Part shown: in pieces, positions 36,090-44,685 of the stretch
Numbering within the stretch: the stretch's first letter is position 1
Layout: the number at the start of each line of letters is the position of its first letter
Assembly: GCA_017937845.1 (NCBI GenBank)
Contig: JAGBCV010000029.1
Location: forward strand, 50,741-114,740
Origin: Clostridia bacterium
GTDB taxonomy: Bacteria; Bacillota; Clostridia; Oscillospirales; CAG-272
DNA length: 64,000 bases
Reading direction: 5' to 3'
Program-made: the position numbers and the translations under genes
Notes under the pieces: generated by a model
Databases searched by the model: none
Seen by the model: only the letters and a program-made list of their open reading frames with translations
What the model was told of the DNA's origin: nothing

Positions 36090-36188
36090 TTGTGTGAGTG
36101 GGTATGGGCTTTGCCCGAAGCCTTTGTAATACAAAGGCGAAACCGGCGATAAAAAGGAATGATAAATAAGAATTTGTAGGTGAATTAT

Positions 36189-36704
36189 ATGAGAACGAGA
36201 AAGGTTGTTGTACTGCCATACGATGCGGCATGGCAATCAGCATTTGAAAAAATAAAGGATGAGATTGAAGAAGCGATAGGCGATTTGATTCTCGGCATCG
36301 AACACGTTGGAAGCACCTCTGTCGAAGGAATGTCTGCCAAGCCCTGCATTGATATGGATGTGATTATCAAGGATTACTCGGTGTTTGCTGCGGTAGTTGA
36401 CGGCTTGAAAGCAATCGGATATATCCACGAGGGGGATCTCGGCATTAAGGGCAGAGAGGCGTTTAAGTATTCGGGCAAAGAGCATTTGCAAATGCATCAC
36501 TTGTATGTATGTCCTAAATACTCGGAAGAATTGCACCGTCATGTTACATTTAGAGATTTTCTCCGAAGCAATCCCGAAGCGGTAAAAAAGTACAGCTTGA
36601 TAAAAGAAAAAGCTGCTGAATTGTTTCCAAATAATATAGACGGATACATAGAGTATAAATCACCGTGCATTGAAGAACTGTATAAAGAATGCGGTTTGAA
36701 ATAA
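36189..36704 (+). CDS. GrpB family protein (UPF0157)
   Basis: A 171-residue protein of the GrpB family, which has a nucleotidyltransferase-like fold. Family landmarks are VVVLPYDAAWQSAFEKIKDE, HVGSTSVEGMSAKPCIDMDV and HLYVCPKYSEE. The function is uncertain; some relatives are fused to CoaE. ATG 36189 is preferred over GTG 36180 because TAGGTG sits 6 bases before 36189. Codon use is more A/T-rich than its neighbours (ATA, GAA, TTG), hinting at acquisition. Followed by a strong terminator. Confidence 0.85.
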   Translation: MRTRKVVVLPYDAAWQSAFEKIKDEIEEAIGDLILGIEHVGSTSVEGMSAKPCIDMDVIIKDYSVFAAVVDGLKAIGYIHEGDLGIKGREAFKYSGKEHLQMHHLYVCPKYSEELHRHVTFRDFLRSNPEAVKKYSLIKEKAAELFPNNIDGYIEYKSPCIEELYKECGLK

Positions 36705-36728
36705 CTAAATTCCAATTTATCGAATCAC

Positions 36729-36755
36729 AAACGCCGACAGAATCTGTCGGCGTTT
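36729..36755 (+). terminator. terminator of the GrpB gene
   Basis: A perfect 12-bp stem AAACGCCGACAG / CTGTCGGCGTTT; also suits the converging minus-strand operon. Confidence 0.85.
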
Positions 36756-36799
36756 ATAATTTATCTAATTAAGGAATTGCTCGAATTGCTCTCGCCACT

Positions 36800-37390
36800 T
36801 TACGAATGCCCCAAGGTATTGGGGAAGATGAGCGTGATGACAAGGTCGGTAAGGAGAACGGCAAGACAGATAACGGCGATGATGGTTCTTGTTTTCGGCT
36901 TGGTTTTCAAATACTTGCGGAAAAGGAAAGGTTGGACGAAATACGCGGAAATGAGCGACAAAACGCCGAAAATGAGGAGCGTTTGCAAGGAAACGTGTCC
37001 GCCGAAATTCATAAATCTGCCCGTATAATCCCAAAGGCGATAGCCTGCAAAGGTGAGAAATGCCCATCCGCAAACGTATTCGATCACGCCCGTGACCAGC
37101 ACCGTCCCGAAAAAGACGAGCGGGGGATACTTGTGGAGCTTATGAAATATCAGATACAAAATGACTACGCCGAAACCATAGAGCGGTAAATACGGTCCGT
37201 ATAAAAATCCGCGCCAAGGAAACGGCATGCCCTCAAGCCACGTATTGATGATAAGGCAGTAAATTTCCTCATAGAGAAAACCGCCGAGAGCGCCGACAAG
37301 AAAGAGATAAAACAGGGCTTCCAGCCGATGATAGAACGAAAGTCCGCTCATATCGGGGTTTTGAAAGCGTTTTTTCGTGGAGTCCTTCAT
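36800..37390 (-). CDS. putative ABC-transporter-permease-like membrane protein (PF06541)
   Basis: A 196-residue protein with about five hydrophobic segments (LEALFYLFLVGALGGFLYEE, FPWRGFLYGPYLPLYGFG, FFGTVLVTGVIEYV, TLLIFGVLSLISAYF, IIAVICLAVLLTDLVITL). The YGPYLPLYGFG block is the landmark of the PF06541 family, annotated as putative ABC transporter permease but without a proven role. Its ATG overlaps the stop of the upstream gene (ATGA), so it is the last gene of the sigma/anti-sigma operon. Confidence 0.75.
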   Translation of the reverse strand: MKDSTKKRFQNPDMSGLSFYHRLEALFYLFLVGALGGFLYEEIYCLIINTWLEGMPFPWRGFLYGPYLPLYGFGVVILYLIFHKLHKYPPLVFFGTVLVTGVIEYVCGWAFLTFAGYRLWDYTGRFMNFGGHVSLQTLLIFGVLSLISAYFVQPFLFRKYLKTKPKTRTIIAVICLAVLLTDLVITLIFPNTLGHS

Positions 37391-38169
37391 GAGATATCTC
37401 CTTCCATCGTTGCGGAGATGAAGTCATCCTTTTCGATGGATACGAGGTAAAACATATGCGTGGCTTCGCTTGTCATATCACCCTTTTCCACGGTATAGAC
37501 AAAGTGTCCGTCTTCAAACGAAACGGTATACGGATAAGCGTCGGAAACATGAAGGATCAGCAAAACGTTCTGTTCAAAAAAGGCTTCATCGTATATGTTT
37601 TGCAAGTTTTCTCGCTCGTTTTCGGGCATATTTTGCGAAAGATCACGCGCTAAGGCTTCTTTCAGGGCTTGATACTCTTTGGCGACGAAAAGCGAGGGTG
37701 GAGCGTTTTCATCTGTGCAAGGTACGATATCGCAAACGGCATACGCTTCGTTTGTGGGAAGCGAGGGGCATACCGAGGTCGATTCCGCCGTTGTGGCAAA
37801 GATGGTCGGGGTAGTCGTGGCCGTGGATATCGTACACGCATAGGTCGTCGTCTGTACGACGGTCGTTTGCATGGTCGTAGTGGTCATATATGCGCCCGTT
37901 GTGGTTCCCGCCGTTTCGATGGGCGCATCTGACAAGGTCGTCTGCACCGCCTGCGGACTATCCACAGTCGGCGTTGTCAGGGCGGTATCGACGGATTCGG
38001 GTACGAAATATCCTCTATCCAGCGCAAAATACGCGGAAACGCCAATGATCAGACAAAGAGAACAAAGGGAAACGGTTTCTATGATTTTTTGGTTGCGCGC
38101 TTTGCGCTTCGCCTTGTATCGATCGGCTTTTTCAAAAACCGTTCGGCGAAATTCATCATAATTTTTCAT
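37387..38169 (-). CDS. membrane protein with Thr-rich linker, probable anti-sigma factor
   Basis: A 260-residue protein: a basic cytoplasmic N-terminus of about 30 residues (EKADRYKAKRKARNQ), one transmembrane helix (about 31-50), a Thr-rich linker (about 65-130) and an extracellular domain (AVCDIVPCTDENAPPSLFVAKEY..). It overlaps the ECF sigma gene by ATGA, the usual arrangement for a cognate anti-sigma factor, although the cytoplasmic part is very short and no known anti-sigma domain is seen. The function is inferred from context. Confidence 0.6.
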   Translation of the reverse strand: MKNYDEFRRTVFEKADRYKAKRKARNQKIIETVSLCSLCLIIGVSAYFALDRGYFVPESVDTALTTPTVDSPQAVQTTLSDAPIETAGTTTGAYMTTTTMQTTVVQTTTYACTISTATTTPTIFATTAESTSVCPSLPTNEAYAVCDIVPCTDENAPPSLFVAKEYQALKEALARDLSQNMPENERENLQNIYDEAFFEQNVLLILHVSDAYPYTVSFEDGHFVYTVEKGDMTSEATHMFYLVSIEKDDFISATMEGDIS

Positions 38170-38723
38170 ATCCGCAGGTCCTCCTTTCTCATGGCTTCTT
38201 CCAAGGCTTTTTTCGCGCGGTATGCGATATTTGCCATTTGTTTTTTCGTTTTTTTCATGATCTTTGCGGTTTCATCGGGGGTAAGCTCCTCGAAATAAAC
38301 GAGATGCAGATAGGTCGCATAATCCTCCGCAAGGGTCGAGATCAATTTTTGAATCCTCTTTTTTTCATCGGTGGCGATGATCTCCTGCTCCATGGAATGA
38401 AAATCCGCAAGATCACGGACGTTTTCCGCATCCACGGAGATAGCGTGATATCGGCTTTCCTTGCGAATATGGTCGATGGCTTTATGACGCGCGATGGAAA
38501 AAAGATAGGTTTTGAAGGAGCTTTTGAAGCGGTAACGGTTTTTATGTACCAAAAGCTCCATAAAGGTATCTGCGGCGAGGTCTTCTGCGGTCTCATAGTT
38601 TTTGACAAGTCTGTTGATGAAGAAAATGAGGCTATCATGATATTGCTTCAAGATTTCATCAAATCCGCTTTCATCGCCGTCCAAAAACCGACGGTAACAT
38701 AAAGCGCCGAAATCCGTTTCCAT
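38166..38723 (-). CDS. ECF-type RNA polymerase sigma factor
   Basis: A 185-residue SigmaE-like factor. Region 2 is clear (ILKQYHDSLIFFINRLVKNYETAEDLAADTFM, with KSSFKTYLFSIARHKAIDHIRKE as the -10 recognition helix area; only parts are needed for recognition), and region 4 follows (LVYFEELTPDETAKIMKKTKKQMANIAYRAK). ATG 38723 follows AAAGGAGAG. First gene of a three-gene operon coupled by two ATGA overlaps. An ECF-like promoter candidate lies at 38746-38774, suggesting autoregulation. Confidence 0.9.
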   Translation of the reverse strand: METDFGALCYRRFLDGDESGFDEILKQYHDSLIFFINRLVKNYETAEDLAADTFMELLVHKNRYRFKSSFKTYLFSIARHKAIDHIRKESRYHAISVDAENVRDLADFHSMEQEIIATDEKKRIQKLISTLAEDYATYLHLVYFEELTPDETAKIMKKTKKQMANIAYRAKKALEEAMRKEDLRI

Positions 38724-38745
38724 AATTCTCTCCTTTTTTATTCAT

Positions 38746-38774
38746 TAGTCGTTCGTACTCGCGTATTTTCTCAC
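38746..38774 (-). promoter_or_regulatory. candidate ECF promoter of the sigma operon
   Basis: Minus strand: GTGAGAAAA (from 38774), 17 bases after GTGAGA, then CGACTA (38751-38746). The CGACTA -10 is typical of several clostridial ECF factors. The -35 assignment is tentative. Confidence 0.4.
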
Positions 38775-38788
38775 GAAAATGAAAAAAT

Positions 38789-38818
38789 ATATGGCGGAAT
38801 AAAAGGATTCCGCCATAT
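38789..38818 (-). terminator. terminator of hslO
   Basis: A perfect 12-bp stem ATATGGCGGAAT / ATTCCGCCATAT, followed on the minus strand by ATTTTTTC. Confidence 0.85.
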
Positions 38819-38824
38819 CGTCCA

Positions 38825-39703
38825 TCAATTCTGACGGTTTGCTTCGATCTCTTCTCTTGTGAAATAATATTTGCTATCGCAGAAATGACAGCAAACCTCG
38901 ATCTTGTTATCCTTGGCAAAGGTTTCGTCAAGCTCCTTATCCGAGAAGCAGGAGAGCGCCTCCAAAATACGGTCGCGGCTGCAATCGCAACGGTATTCTG
39001 CGGGAAATTCGTCAAAAATATCGTATTCAATGCCCTGCATCACACGCGCAAGGATATCCTCGTTCGTCATACCGCTGTCGATAAGTCCCGAAACGTTACT
39101 CATGAGCGGGAGATTTTTCTCGATTTTAGCAACGGTCTCTTCATCTGCAAAGGGAAGAAGCTGAATGAGGATACCGCCCGCCGCACGGCAGGAAAGGTCG
39201 GTATCCACGAGAACGCCGAGCGAGCAAACGGTCGGGACTTGTTCGCTCTGCACGTAGTACGCGCAGATATCTTCGGCGATTTCACCCGTTACGATCTGGG
39301 AAAAGCCCGATTGCGGGTCGCCGACACCCTCGTCGCGGATGACGCAGAGGTCGCCCTGACCGACGATACCGCCAACGTCAAGCTTGCCGTTTGGCTTCAG
39401 CGGAAGATCGGCGTCGGGATTCTGGATATAGCCCTTGGTATTGCCCATATAGTCGGAAACGGCAATGATAGAGCCTGCAATGCCGTCGCCCTTGAATTTG
39501 AGGGTAAGACGGCTGTTTTTCTCTTTGAGCATCGTACCCATGAGGGCGGCACCCGTCATAACTCTGCCGAGTGCGGCGGTCGCCGTGGGTGCGGTATTGT
39601 GATAACGGATGGCGGTATTCACCATTTCCGTCGAATTGATGATAAGGATTCGCGCCGCGCCGTCTTGGGTCATGGCGCGGAGAACATTGTATTCTTGTGT
39701 CAT
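38825..39703 (-). CDS. hslO: Hsp33 redox-regulated chaperone
   Basis: A 292-residue full-length Hsp33, a chaperone switched on by oxidative unfolding. The zinc-binding redox switch is intact: C239 and C241 (CDC) and C272 and C275 (CHFC), with an extra C271. The N-terminal half has the usual blocks (TAALGRVMTGAALMG, KGDGIAGSIIAVSD, GKLDVGGIVGQGDLCV). It is a single-gene unit with its own terminator. Confidence 0.95.
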   Translation of the reverse strand: MTQEYNVLRAMTQDGAARILIINSTEMVNTAIRYHNTAPTATAALGRVMTGAALMGTMLKEKNSRLTLKFKGDGIAGSIIAVSDYMGNTKGYIQNPDADLPLKPNGKLDVGGIVGQGDLCVIRDEGVGDPQSGFSQIVTGEIAEDICAYYVQSEQVPTVCSLGVLVDTDLSCRAAGGILIQLLPFADEETVAKIEKNLPLMSNVSGLIDSGMTNEDILARVMQGIEYDIFDEFPAEYRCDCSRDRILEALSCFSDKELDETFAKDNKIEVCCHFCDSKYYFTREEIEANRQN

Positions 39704-39784
39704 TTGGTGTATCTCCGAAATTTGTTGAATGGATTTGTAGTATCTTGTTTCAATTAAAATTTAACAAAAGAAAGATATACCCAA

Positions 39785-39899
39785 AGCCTCTCACTCCGGG
39801 AGAGGTGGCGCGCGAAGCGCGACGGAGAGGGCTTCTTCGCTATGAGTTTTTGCCCTCTCAGTCAGCTTACGCTGACAGCTCTCCCAAGGAGCGAGCCTC
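39785..39899. repeat. intergenic inverted repeat (CTCTCC.. family)
   Basis: AGCCTCTCACTCCGGGAGAGGTGGCG on one side and the TCAGTCAGCTTACGCTGACAGCTCTCCC side on the other; internal hairpins GGCGCGCGAAGCGCG and TCAGCTTACGCTGA. Non-coding; fills much of the 290-base gap with the hairpin at 39936. Confidence 0.7.
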
Positions 39900-39935
39900 A
39901 AAAAATGTCAACTTTTAGATGAAACAATATAGTAA

Positions 39936-39957
39936 GGGCGACCCTATGTGGTCGCCC
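39936..39957. repeat. short hairpin repeat
   Basis: GGGCGACC-CTATGT-GGTCGCCC; the same phrase recurs inverted near 56563 (GGGCGACCACATAGGG). It may serve as terminator of the minus-strand methyltransferase gene. Confidence 0.6.
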
Positions 39958-39991
39958 GCGAAAGCTTACGCGGAGGCTTCCCTACAAAAAA

Positions 39992-40735
39992 TTATTTTTT
40001 ACAGATGAAAAACGCGCGGTCGGATTCCTCTGAAACGGGCGAAAAATCAAGGTCGGATACCGTTTCAAGGACGGTAAAGCCCGCTTCCTTCAGCATTTTT
40101 GCAAGTCTTGGGAGCAGATAACGGCGTTGACGCTGTGTTTCGTCTACGCGATGCCATGCGTTGCCCTCTTTTATGAAAAACGTCAGATAAAAGTCGCAGA
40201 GAGCGGTCTTTTTGTTATAAAAATTCTGCCAAGAAAGGAAAAGGTCATCGTATTCATAGACGAATGCGTTGTCTGCTAAGATATTTTCGTATTTATACGG
40301 CGTGCTGACGTCGAAAATGAACATTCCGCCCTCACGAAGCGTTTCATAGACACGCGCAAAGGAGGACGTAACGTCCTTGGGGGAGGTCAGATAATTATAG
40401 CCGTCAAAGCTGCAAATGGCGGCATCAAAGCCCATTCCTGCATCAAAAAGCGCGATATTTTGCTCCGAAAAACGAATACGCACGCGGGCGGTATCGGCTT
40501 TCTGCTGGGCAAGGGCAAGCATTTCCGCGGAAAGGTCAAGCCCCGTCATATCGTAGCCCATCTGCGCCAGCGGAACGGTAATGCTTCCCGTACCGCAAGC
40601 GAGGTCGAGCATCTTATGGACGGCGGTATCATATTTTGCAAAGCAGGTCTTATAAAATTCACACCATGCCGTATAGTCGATATCCTCCATGATGCGGTCG
40701 TAATAGGCGGCAAGGGTAGCGTATTGTTCGGTCAT
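39992..40735 (-). CDS. class I SAM-dependent methyltransferase
   Basis: A 247-residue methyltransferase. The SAM-binding motif I is MLDLACGTGSITVPLA (about 42-57), with an acidic motif II region (TGLDLSAEMLALAQ) and FDAAICSFDGYNYL. The substrate is not deducible. Starts 10 bases after the oxidoreductase stop with GGTGAACCT upstream, so the two form an operon. Confidence 0.85.
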   Translation of the reverse strand: MTEQYATLAAYYDRIMEDIDYTAWCEFYKTCFAKYDTAVHKMLDLACGTGSITVPLAQMGYDMTGLDLSAEMLALAQQKADTARVRIRFSEQNIALFDAGMGFDAAICSFDGYNYLTSPKDVTSSFARVYETLREGGMFIFDVSTPYKYENILADNAFVYEYDDLFLSWQNFYNKKTALCDFYLTFFIKEGNAWHRVDETQRQRRYLLPRLAKMLKEAGFTVLETVSDLDFSPVSEESDRAFFICKK

Positions 40736-40745
40736 AGGTTCACCT

Positions 40746-42080
40746 TTATTTCTTCATGCAAAGCTCACGGTAGACGGGGAGATAGATCTCCTGGTCGCGG
40801 ATGGGACAGCCCGTAAGACCGCTGAGGCGTTTGATCTCGGCGCATTTACTGCACGCGATGCAGACCTTTTTGGGGTCGACCTTGCCCGCCATCATGTCGG
40901 TGGCAAAGGTATCGTAAGCGAACGCCATGCGTCCGAAGCCGATCATGCTTGCGGCTTTTTCCTTGAGTGCGCCTGCGGCAACGTAGGGCGCAAATTCACG
41001 CAGATAGCTATAACCCGTACCGATGACGGTGAGGTCGGGGAAGGTATGCTGGATCTCACGAGAAGCATCGATGAGGCGTTCCAAGCCGACGAGCGGATGC
41101 TCGGGGGGCATATAACTGCCTCTGTTATAGGGGCGGTTGACGTGGGGATTGAAATAGGGAGAGCCCATCGTCATATCCACGAGCGAAAGACCCTTGGCGG
41201 TAAGGATTTCGAGAAGCTTTTTTGTTTCGGTGAGATCGGGTGTTGCGGGTCTTCCCTCGGCAACGGCAAAACCATAGGGCGCTTCGATCATATCCGAAAG
41301 AGAAAGACGGGAAGCAAGCACCGTTTCGGGACGAAGTACGGAACGGACCGCATCAAAGCAATCGACCATCAAACGAATACGGTTTTCAAAAGAGCCGCCG
41401 TATTTGCCCTCTCTTGTGTGCGCGGAAAGAAGCTCGTCGAGAAGATACTGATGGCAAGCCTTGACGTCGATGGCATCAAAGCCTGCGTCCTCTGCGATCT
41501 TAGCCGCTTTTGCGAATTTTTCGGGGAGTGCGTCGAGATAATCGTCGGTGAGGACGGGAACATCCTTGTCCTGCGGACGTTTTTCTTCAAAGGGAAGGCT
41601 TCTCGTGGCAAAAAGCGCGTGGGGCGTATCGCTGTTCTTGGCAAATCTGCCCGAATGGGTGAGCTGCGCCACAACGAAAGCATCGTTTTTCTTGATATCG
41701 GCAACGAGGGATTTGAAAGAATCCGCGGTGTTGTCGTTGAGCATCATCTGATGGTCGGAGGTTCTCGCTTCGGGAACGACGGAAATGGCTTCCATCCAAA
41801 CGAGCGCCGCGCCCGAGCCGGAAAAACGCGCATATCTGCGACGGGTAAGGTCGGAGGCAGAGCCGTCTATATTCGCATCACAGCCCTCCATCGGGTGTGT
41901 TGCAAGGGAATTTTTCAGTGTGATCTCGCCATGCGGTGTTTTGATGACGGGCTTTGCGGAAAGGGGAGAGATATCCTTGGAAAAGGGGATATGATAACCG
42001 TTTCTTTCCATATACAGACGAAGCTCGTCCGGGCTTGTGAAAGAAAAGGTATAGCTGTCTTTTTTGTCGTAAGCAAACAT
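40746..42080 (-). CDS. NADH:flavin oxidoreductase, old yellow enzyme family
   Basis: A 444-residue FMN-binding TIM-barrel oxidoreductase. Landmarks are KNSLATHPMEGCDAN, VAQLTHSGRFA (OYE active-site region), KACHQYLLDELLSAHTREGKYGG (partly quoted: CHQYLLDELLS) and a C-terminal Cys cluster (CIACSKCAEIKRLSGLTGC) that may bind 4Fe-4S. Homologues are ene-reductases. The final NADH-binding domain of the long 2,4-dienoyl-CoA reductase type is absent. ATG 42080 has AAAGGAGC upstream; an upstream ATG at 42110 lacks a ribosome site. Confidence 0.85.
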   Translation of the reverse strand: MFAYDKKDSYTFSFTSPDELRLYMERNGYHIPFSKDISPLSAKPVIKTPHGEITLKNSLATHPMEGCDANIDGSASDLTRRRYARFSGSGAALVWMEAISVVPEARTSDHQMMLNDNTADSFKSLVADIKKNDAFVVAQLTHSGRFAKNSDTPHALFATRSLPFEEKRPQDKDVPVLTDDYLDALPEKFAKAAKIAEDAGFDAIDVKACHQYLLDELLSAHTREGKYGGSFENRIRLMVDCFDAVRSVLRPETVLASRLSLSDMIEAPYGFAVAEGRPATPDLTETKKLLEILTAKGLSLVDMTMGSPYFNPHVNRPYNRGSYMPPEHPLVGLERLIDASREIQHTFPDLTVIGTGYSYLREFAPYVAAGALKEKAASMIGFGRMAFAYDTFATDMMAGKVDPKKVCIACSKCAEIKRLSGLTGCPIRDQEIYLPVYRELCMKK

Positions 42081-42181
42081 AAAAAGCTCCTTTGAAACAG
42101 GGTGTTTCAATTTTGTTTTTTGATTATATGGATTTATATTTCATTTTTGTTGGGCGAAGTATCCTCGGATATCCGAGAAGT

Positions 42182-42355
42182 CAACGTTTTCTTTTTGTAA
42201 GAAAACGTTGCATCCGGCTCAAAGAACGCGGTTGAATCATCGCTTTCGTCCAAGGTCGCGTAATTCATGTCGGCAAAACCGATATATCACAGATGTGCTC
42301 GCGCTCAGTGAAAAAAGCGCGTATCGAACGGCGCTTATGCGCCGTTCGATTGGAA
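42182..42355 (-). repeat. MITE-like repeat, copy D (short, inverted)
   Basis: About 175 bp in the same orientation as copy C. Starts with palindrome CAACGTTTTCTTTTTGTAAG.. (42182-42210) and contains CGTCCAAGGTCGCGTAATTC, GTGCTCGCGCTCAGTG and CGAACGGCGC..GCGCCGTTCG. The far end abuts the stop codon of the dehydrogenase gene, for which its last hairpin could be the terminator. Confidence 0.75.
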
Positions 42356-43354
42356 TTAAGCCATCGTTTCCAGCATGGCAAGCGTTACGCGATGACGGGA
42401 TTCTTCGCCTGCGAGGACGGCTCTGTATTCTTCATACATGAAATCCGCCATGCGGTGTGTTTCATAGCCCGTACTGCCTGCGATATGGGGAGTGAGGAAG
42501 ATGTTTTCCGTGGTATAAAGCTCGCTATCCTCTCTCGGCGGTTCTTCGGGGTCGGTCACGTCGAGAAGCGCCAAGCGGTTCGGATGACGCTTCATTTCGT
42601 CGATGAGAGCTTCCATATCCACCTGCGCGGCGCGTCCCGTATTGATGAAAACGGCGTTTTCCTGCATACGGGAAAGGAGGTCGCGGGAGATGATGCCGCG
42701 GGTTTCGGGGAGATTTGCGATATGATTGGATATCACATGACAGGTTTCAAAAATTTCTTCAAGAGAAGCTTTGGTAACGCCGAGTGTATCTGCTCTTTCG
42801 TCGGAAAGGAAAGGGTCATATACGAGAACTTCAAAATTATAAGGACGAAGAAGCTCGATGACGCGAGAGCCGATCATGCCGGCGCCGAGAAGTCCGATCT
42901 TTGTGCCGTAATTGCCCGGATAGATATAATCGGGGTCATGATTCGTCCATTCTGCGCGGGAACGGACACGGCGGCGGAAAAAGCCTTTATTCGCAAGAAT
43001 GATCTGAGAAACGGTCACTTCCGCAACGGGAACACCGTTTGCGCGCCATGCGGAATGAACGGAAATGCCAAGCTCAAGGAACGGACGCGCAAAATATTGC
43101 ACCGTTCCCGCAGCATAAAATACAGATTTGAGATTCGGGAAATATTCCGTGATCTGTTCTTTCGTAAGGGGGAGCATACCCCAGGTGGAAAAGATATAAT
43201 CGACCTTTTGAAGCTCTTCTTTTCTCGCGTCAAGCTCGTCCATCGATTTGACGGGGGCGAGAAAATCCAGCTCTTCTGCAAGTTTTTTCTGCATTTCTGC
43301 GGAATATACGGCATCCACGTTCCAAAAGCGGCGTGTTACGAATAATGCTATCAT
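42356..43354 (-). CDS. D-2-hydroxyacid dehydrogenase, phosphoglycerate-dehydrogenase-like
   Basis: A 332-residue NAD-dependent dehydrogenase. The nucleotide-binding motif is IGLLGAGMIGSRV; FINTGRAAQVDMEAL and the late LTPHIAGST block (catalytic His) are conserved in the family. No ACT domain is present, so it is not a full-length SerA. The gene follows the PPi-PFK gene with a 24-base gap and is probably co-transcribed; the substrate is unknown. Confidence 0.85.
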   Translation of the reverse strand: MIALFVTRRFWNVDAVYSAEMQKKLAEELDFLAPVKSMDELDARKEELQKVDYIFSTWGMLPLTKEQITEYFPNLKSVFYAAGTVQYFARPFLELGISVHSAWRANGVPVAEVTVSQIILANKGFFRRRVRSRAEWTNHDPDYIYPGNYGTKIGLLGAGMIGSRVIELLRPYNFEVLVYDPFLSDERADTLGVTKASLEEIFETCHVISNHIANLPETRGIISRDLLSRMQENAVFINTGRAAQVDMEALIDEMKRHPNRLALLDVTDPEEPPREDSELYTTENIFLTPHIAGSTGYETHRMADFMYEEYRAVLAGEESRHRVTLAMLETMA

Positions 43355-43378
43355 GATGATTCTCCTTAAATTTTCAGA

Positions 43379-44611
43379 TTAGGAAAAAGAAAAATGCTTG
43401 GGAAGTCCGCCTTCAAAGGTGAGCTCGGGTTCTCCGATGATAAGAGGTGCGATATAGGAAAGACATTCTTTGGTGACGTTGTTGCCTCTTTCGTTGATAT
43501 ATTCACGGGGAACACTGCGAACGGCGTTGGCAATGCCCGAAATATCAGCGCTATCGATGCCGATTTCGTAGGCTTCACCCTCACCGCGAACGAAGATCAT
43601 CATTTTGCCTGTTTCGCCCGATGCGGCAGCCTTGACAGCGGCACGACCGATGGAAACGGATTCGGTAAGGTCGGTCTTGGAAGCAAGATGAGAAGCGCAA
43701 CGCTGAGGGAGATTCAGCTCAATGGAGCGGACCTTGCAACCGAATTTATCCTTGACGGCAAGTTCGAGCGCTTTGCCCGTACCCGAGAGGTATTTATGAC
43801 CGAATGCGTCGGTAGCGCCGCTCTGTGTGCCTTCGCCAACGTATGTGCCGTCAGCGGTGCGGACACCCTCGGAAACGGCAACGACGACGTTCGGATGCTT
43901 TTCAAATGCTTTTTCAAGATCGGCATAGAAATTGTCGAAATCGAACGGTACTTCGGGGAGATATACGAGGTCGGGCTCTACGTTCGTATAGAGAGAGGAA
44001 AGTCCTGCCGCCGCTGTGAGCCAGCCTGCATCACGACCCATGATCTCTACGATGGTAACGGCTTTTACGGTATAAACGGCAGTATCGCGGAGGATCTCCT
44101 GCATGGTGGTTGCGATATATTTTGCGGCAGAGCCGTAGCCGGGGGTGTGGTCTGTGCCGGCAAGGTCGTTGTCGATGGTCTTCGGTACGCCAATGACGCG
44201 CATATCGTAGCCGATGCTCTTTGTGAATTTGGAGAGCTTAGCAACGGTATCCATCGAGTCGTTACCGCCGATATAGAAGAAATAACGAATGTCAAATTCC
44301 TTGAAAACGGCGATGATATCTTCAAAGGTCTTTCTGTTTTCGCCCTCAAAGTCCTTGGGGAGCTTTTTGCGGCAAGAGCCGAGCGCCGCCGCAGGGGTAT
44401 TTTCGAGAAGCTTCAGATCTTCTTCGGTCATGTTGCTGACGTCGATGAGCGTTTTTTTGAGAACGCCTTCAATGCCGTTTTTAGCACCGTATACGGTTTT
44501 AATGGCATCACATTCGATTGCACCGCGAATAACACCTGCGAGAGTTGCGTTGATAGCTGTTGTAGGACCGCCGGACTGACCGACGATTGCATTTCCGTAA
44601 AGTTTTTCCAT
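43379..44611 (-). CDS. pfp: pyrophosphate-dependent phosphofructokinase
   Basis: A 410-residue phosphofructokinase that interconverts fructose 6-phosphate and fructose 1,6-bisphosphate. PPi use is read from GGNDS (115-119), where ATP enzymes have GGDGS, and from the catalytic loop PKTIDND (143-149) in place of GTIDND. PPi-dependent glycolysis is common in anaerobic Clostridia. ATG 44611 follows AAAGGAGATC. It is the first gene of a unit with the dehydrogenase at 42356. Confidence 0.92.
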   Translation of the reverse strand: MEKLYGNAIVGQSGGPTTAINATLAGVIRGAIECDAIKTVYGAKNGIEGVLKKTLIDVSNMTEEDLKLLENTPAAALGSCRKKLPKDFEGENRKTFEDIIAVFKEFDIRYFFYIGGNDSMDTVAKLSKFTKSIGYDMRVIGVPKTIDNDLAGTDHTPGYGSAAKYIATTMQEILRDTAVYTVKAVTIVEIMGRDAGWLTAAAGLSSLYTNVEPDLVYLPEVPFDFDNFYADLEKAFEKHPNVVVAVSEGVRTADGTYVGEGTQSGATDAFGHKYLSGTGKALELAVKDKFGCKVRSIELNLPQRCASHLASKTDLTESVSIGRAAVKAAASGETGKMMIFVRGEGEAYEIGIDSADISGIANAVRSVPREYINERGNNVTKECLSYIAPLIIGEPELTFEGGLPKHFSFS

Positions 44612-44659
44612 GATTTTGTGATCTCCTTTATGTTAAGTTTGTATGATTTCTGTGGTAGA

Positions 44660-44677
44660 GGCGATTTACAAATCGCC
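44660..44677 (-). terminator. hairpin after the AEC transporter gene
   Basis: GGCGATTT / AAATCGCC with an AC loop; weak T-tract, so termination is tentative. Confidence 0.5.
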
Positions 44678-44685
44678 CGTATGGA

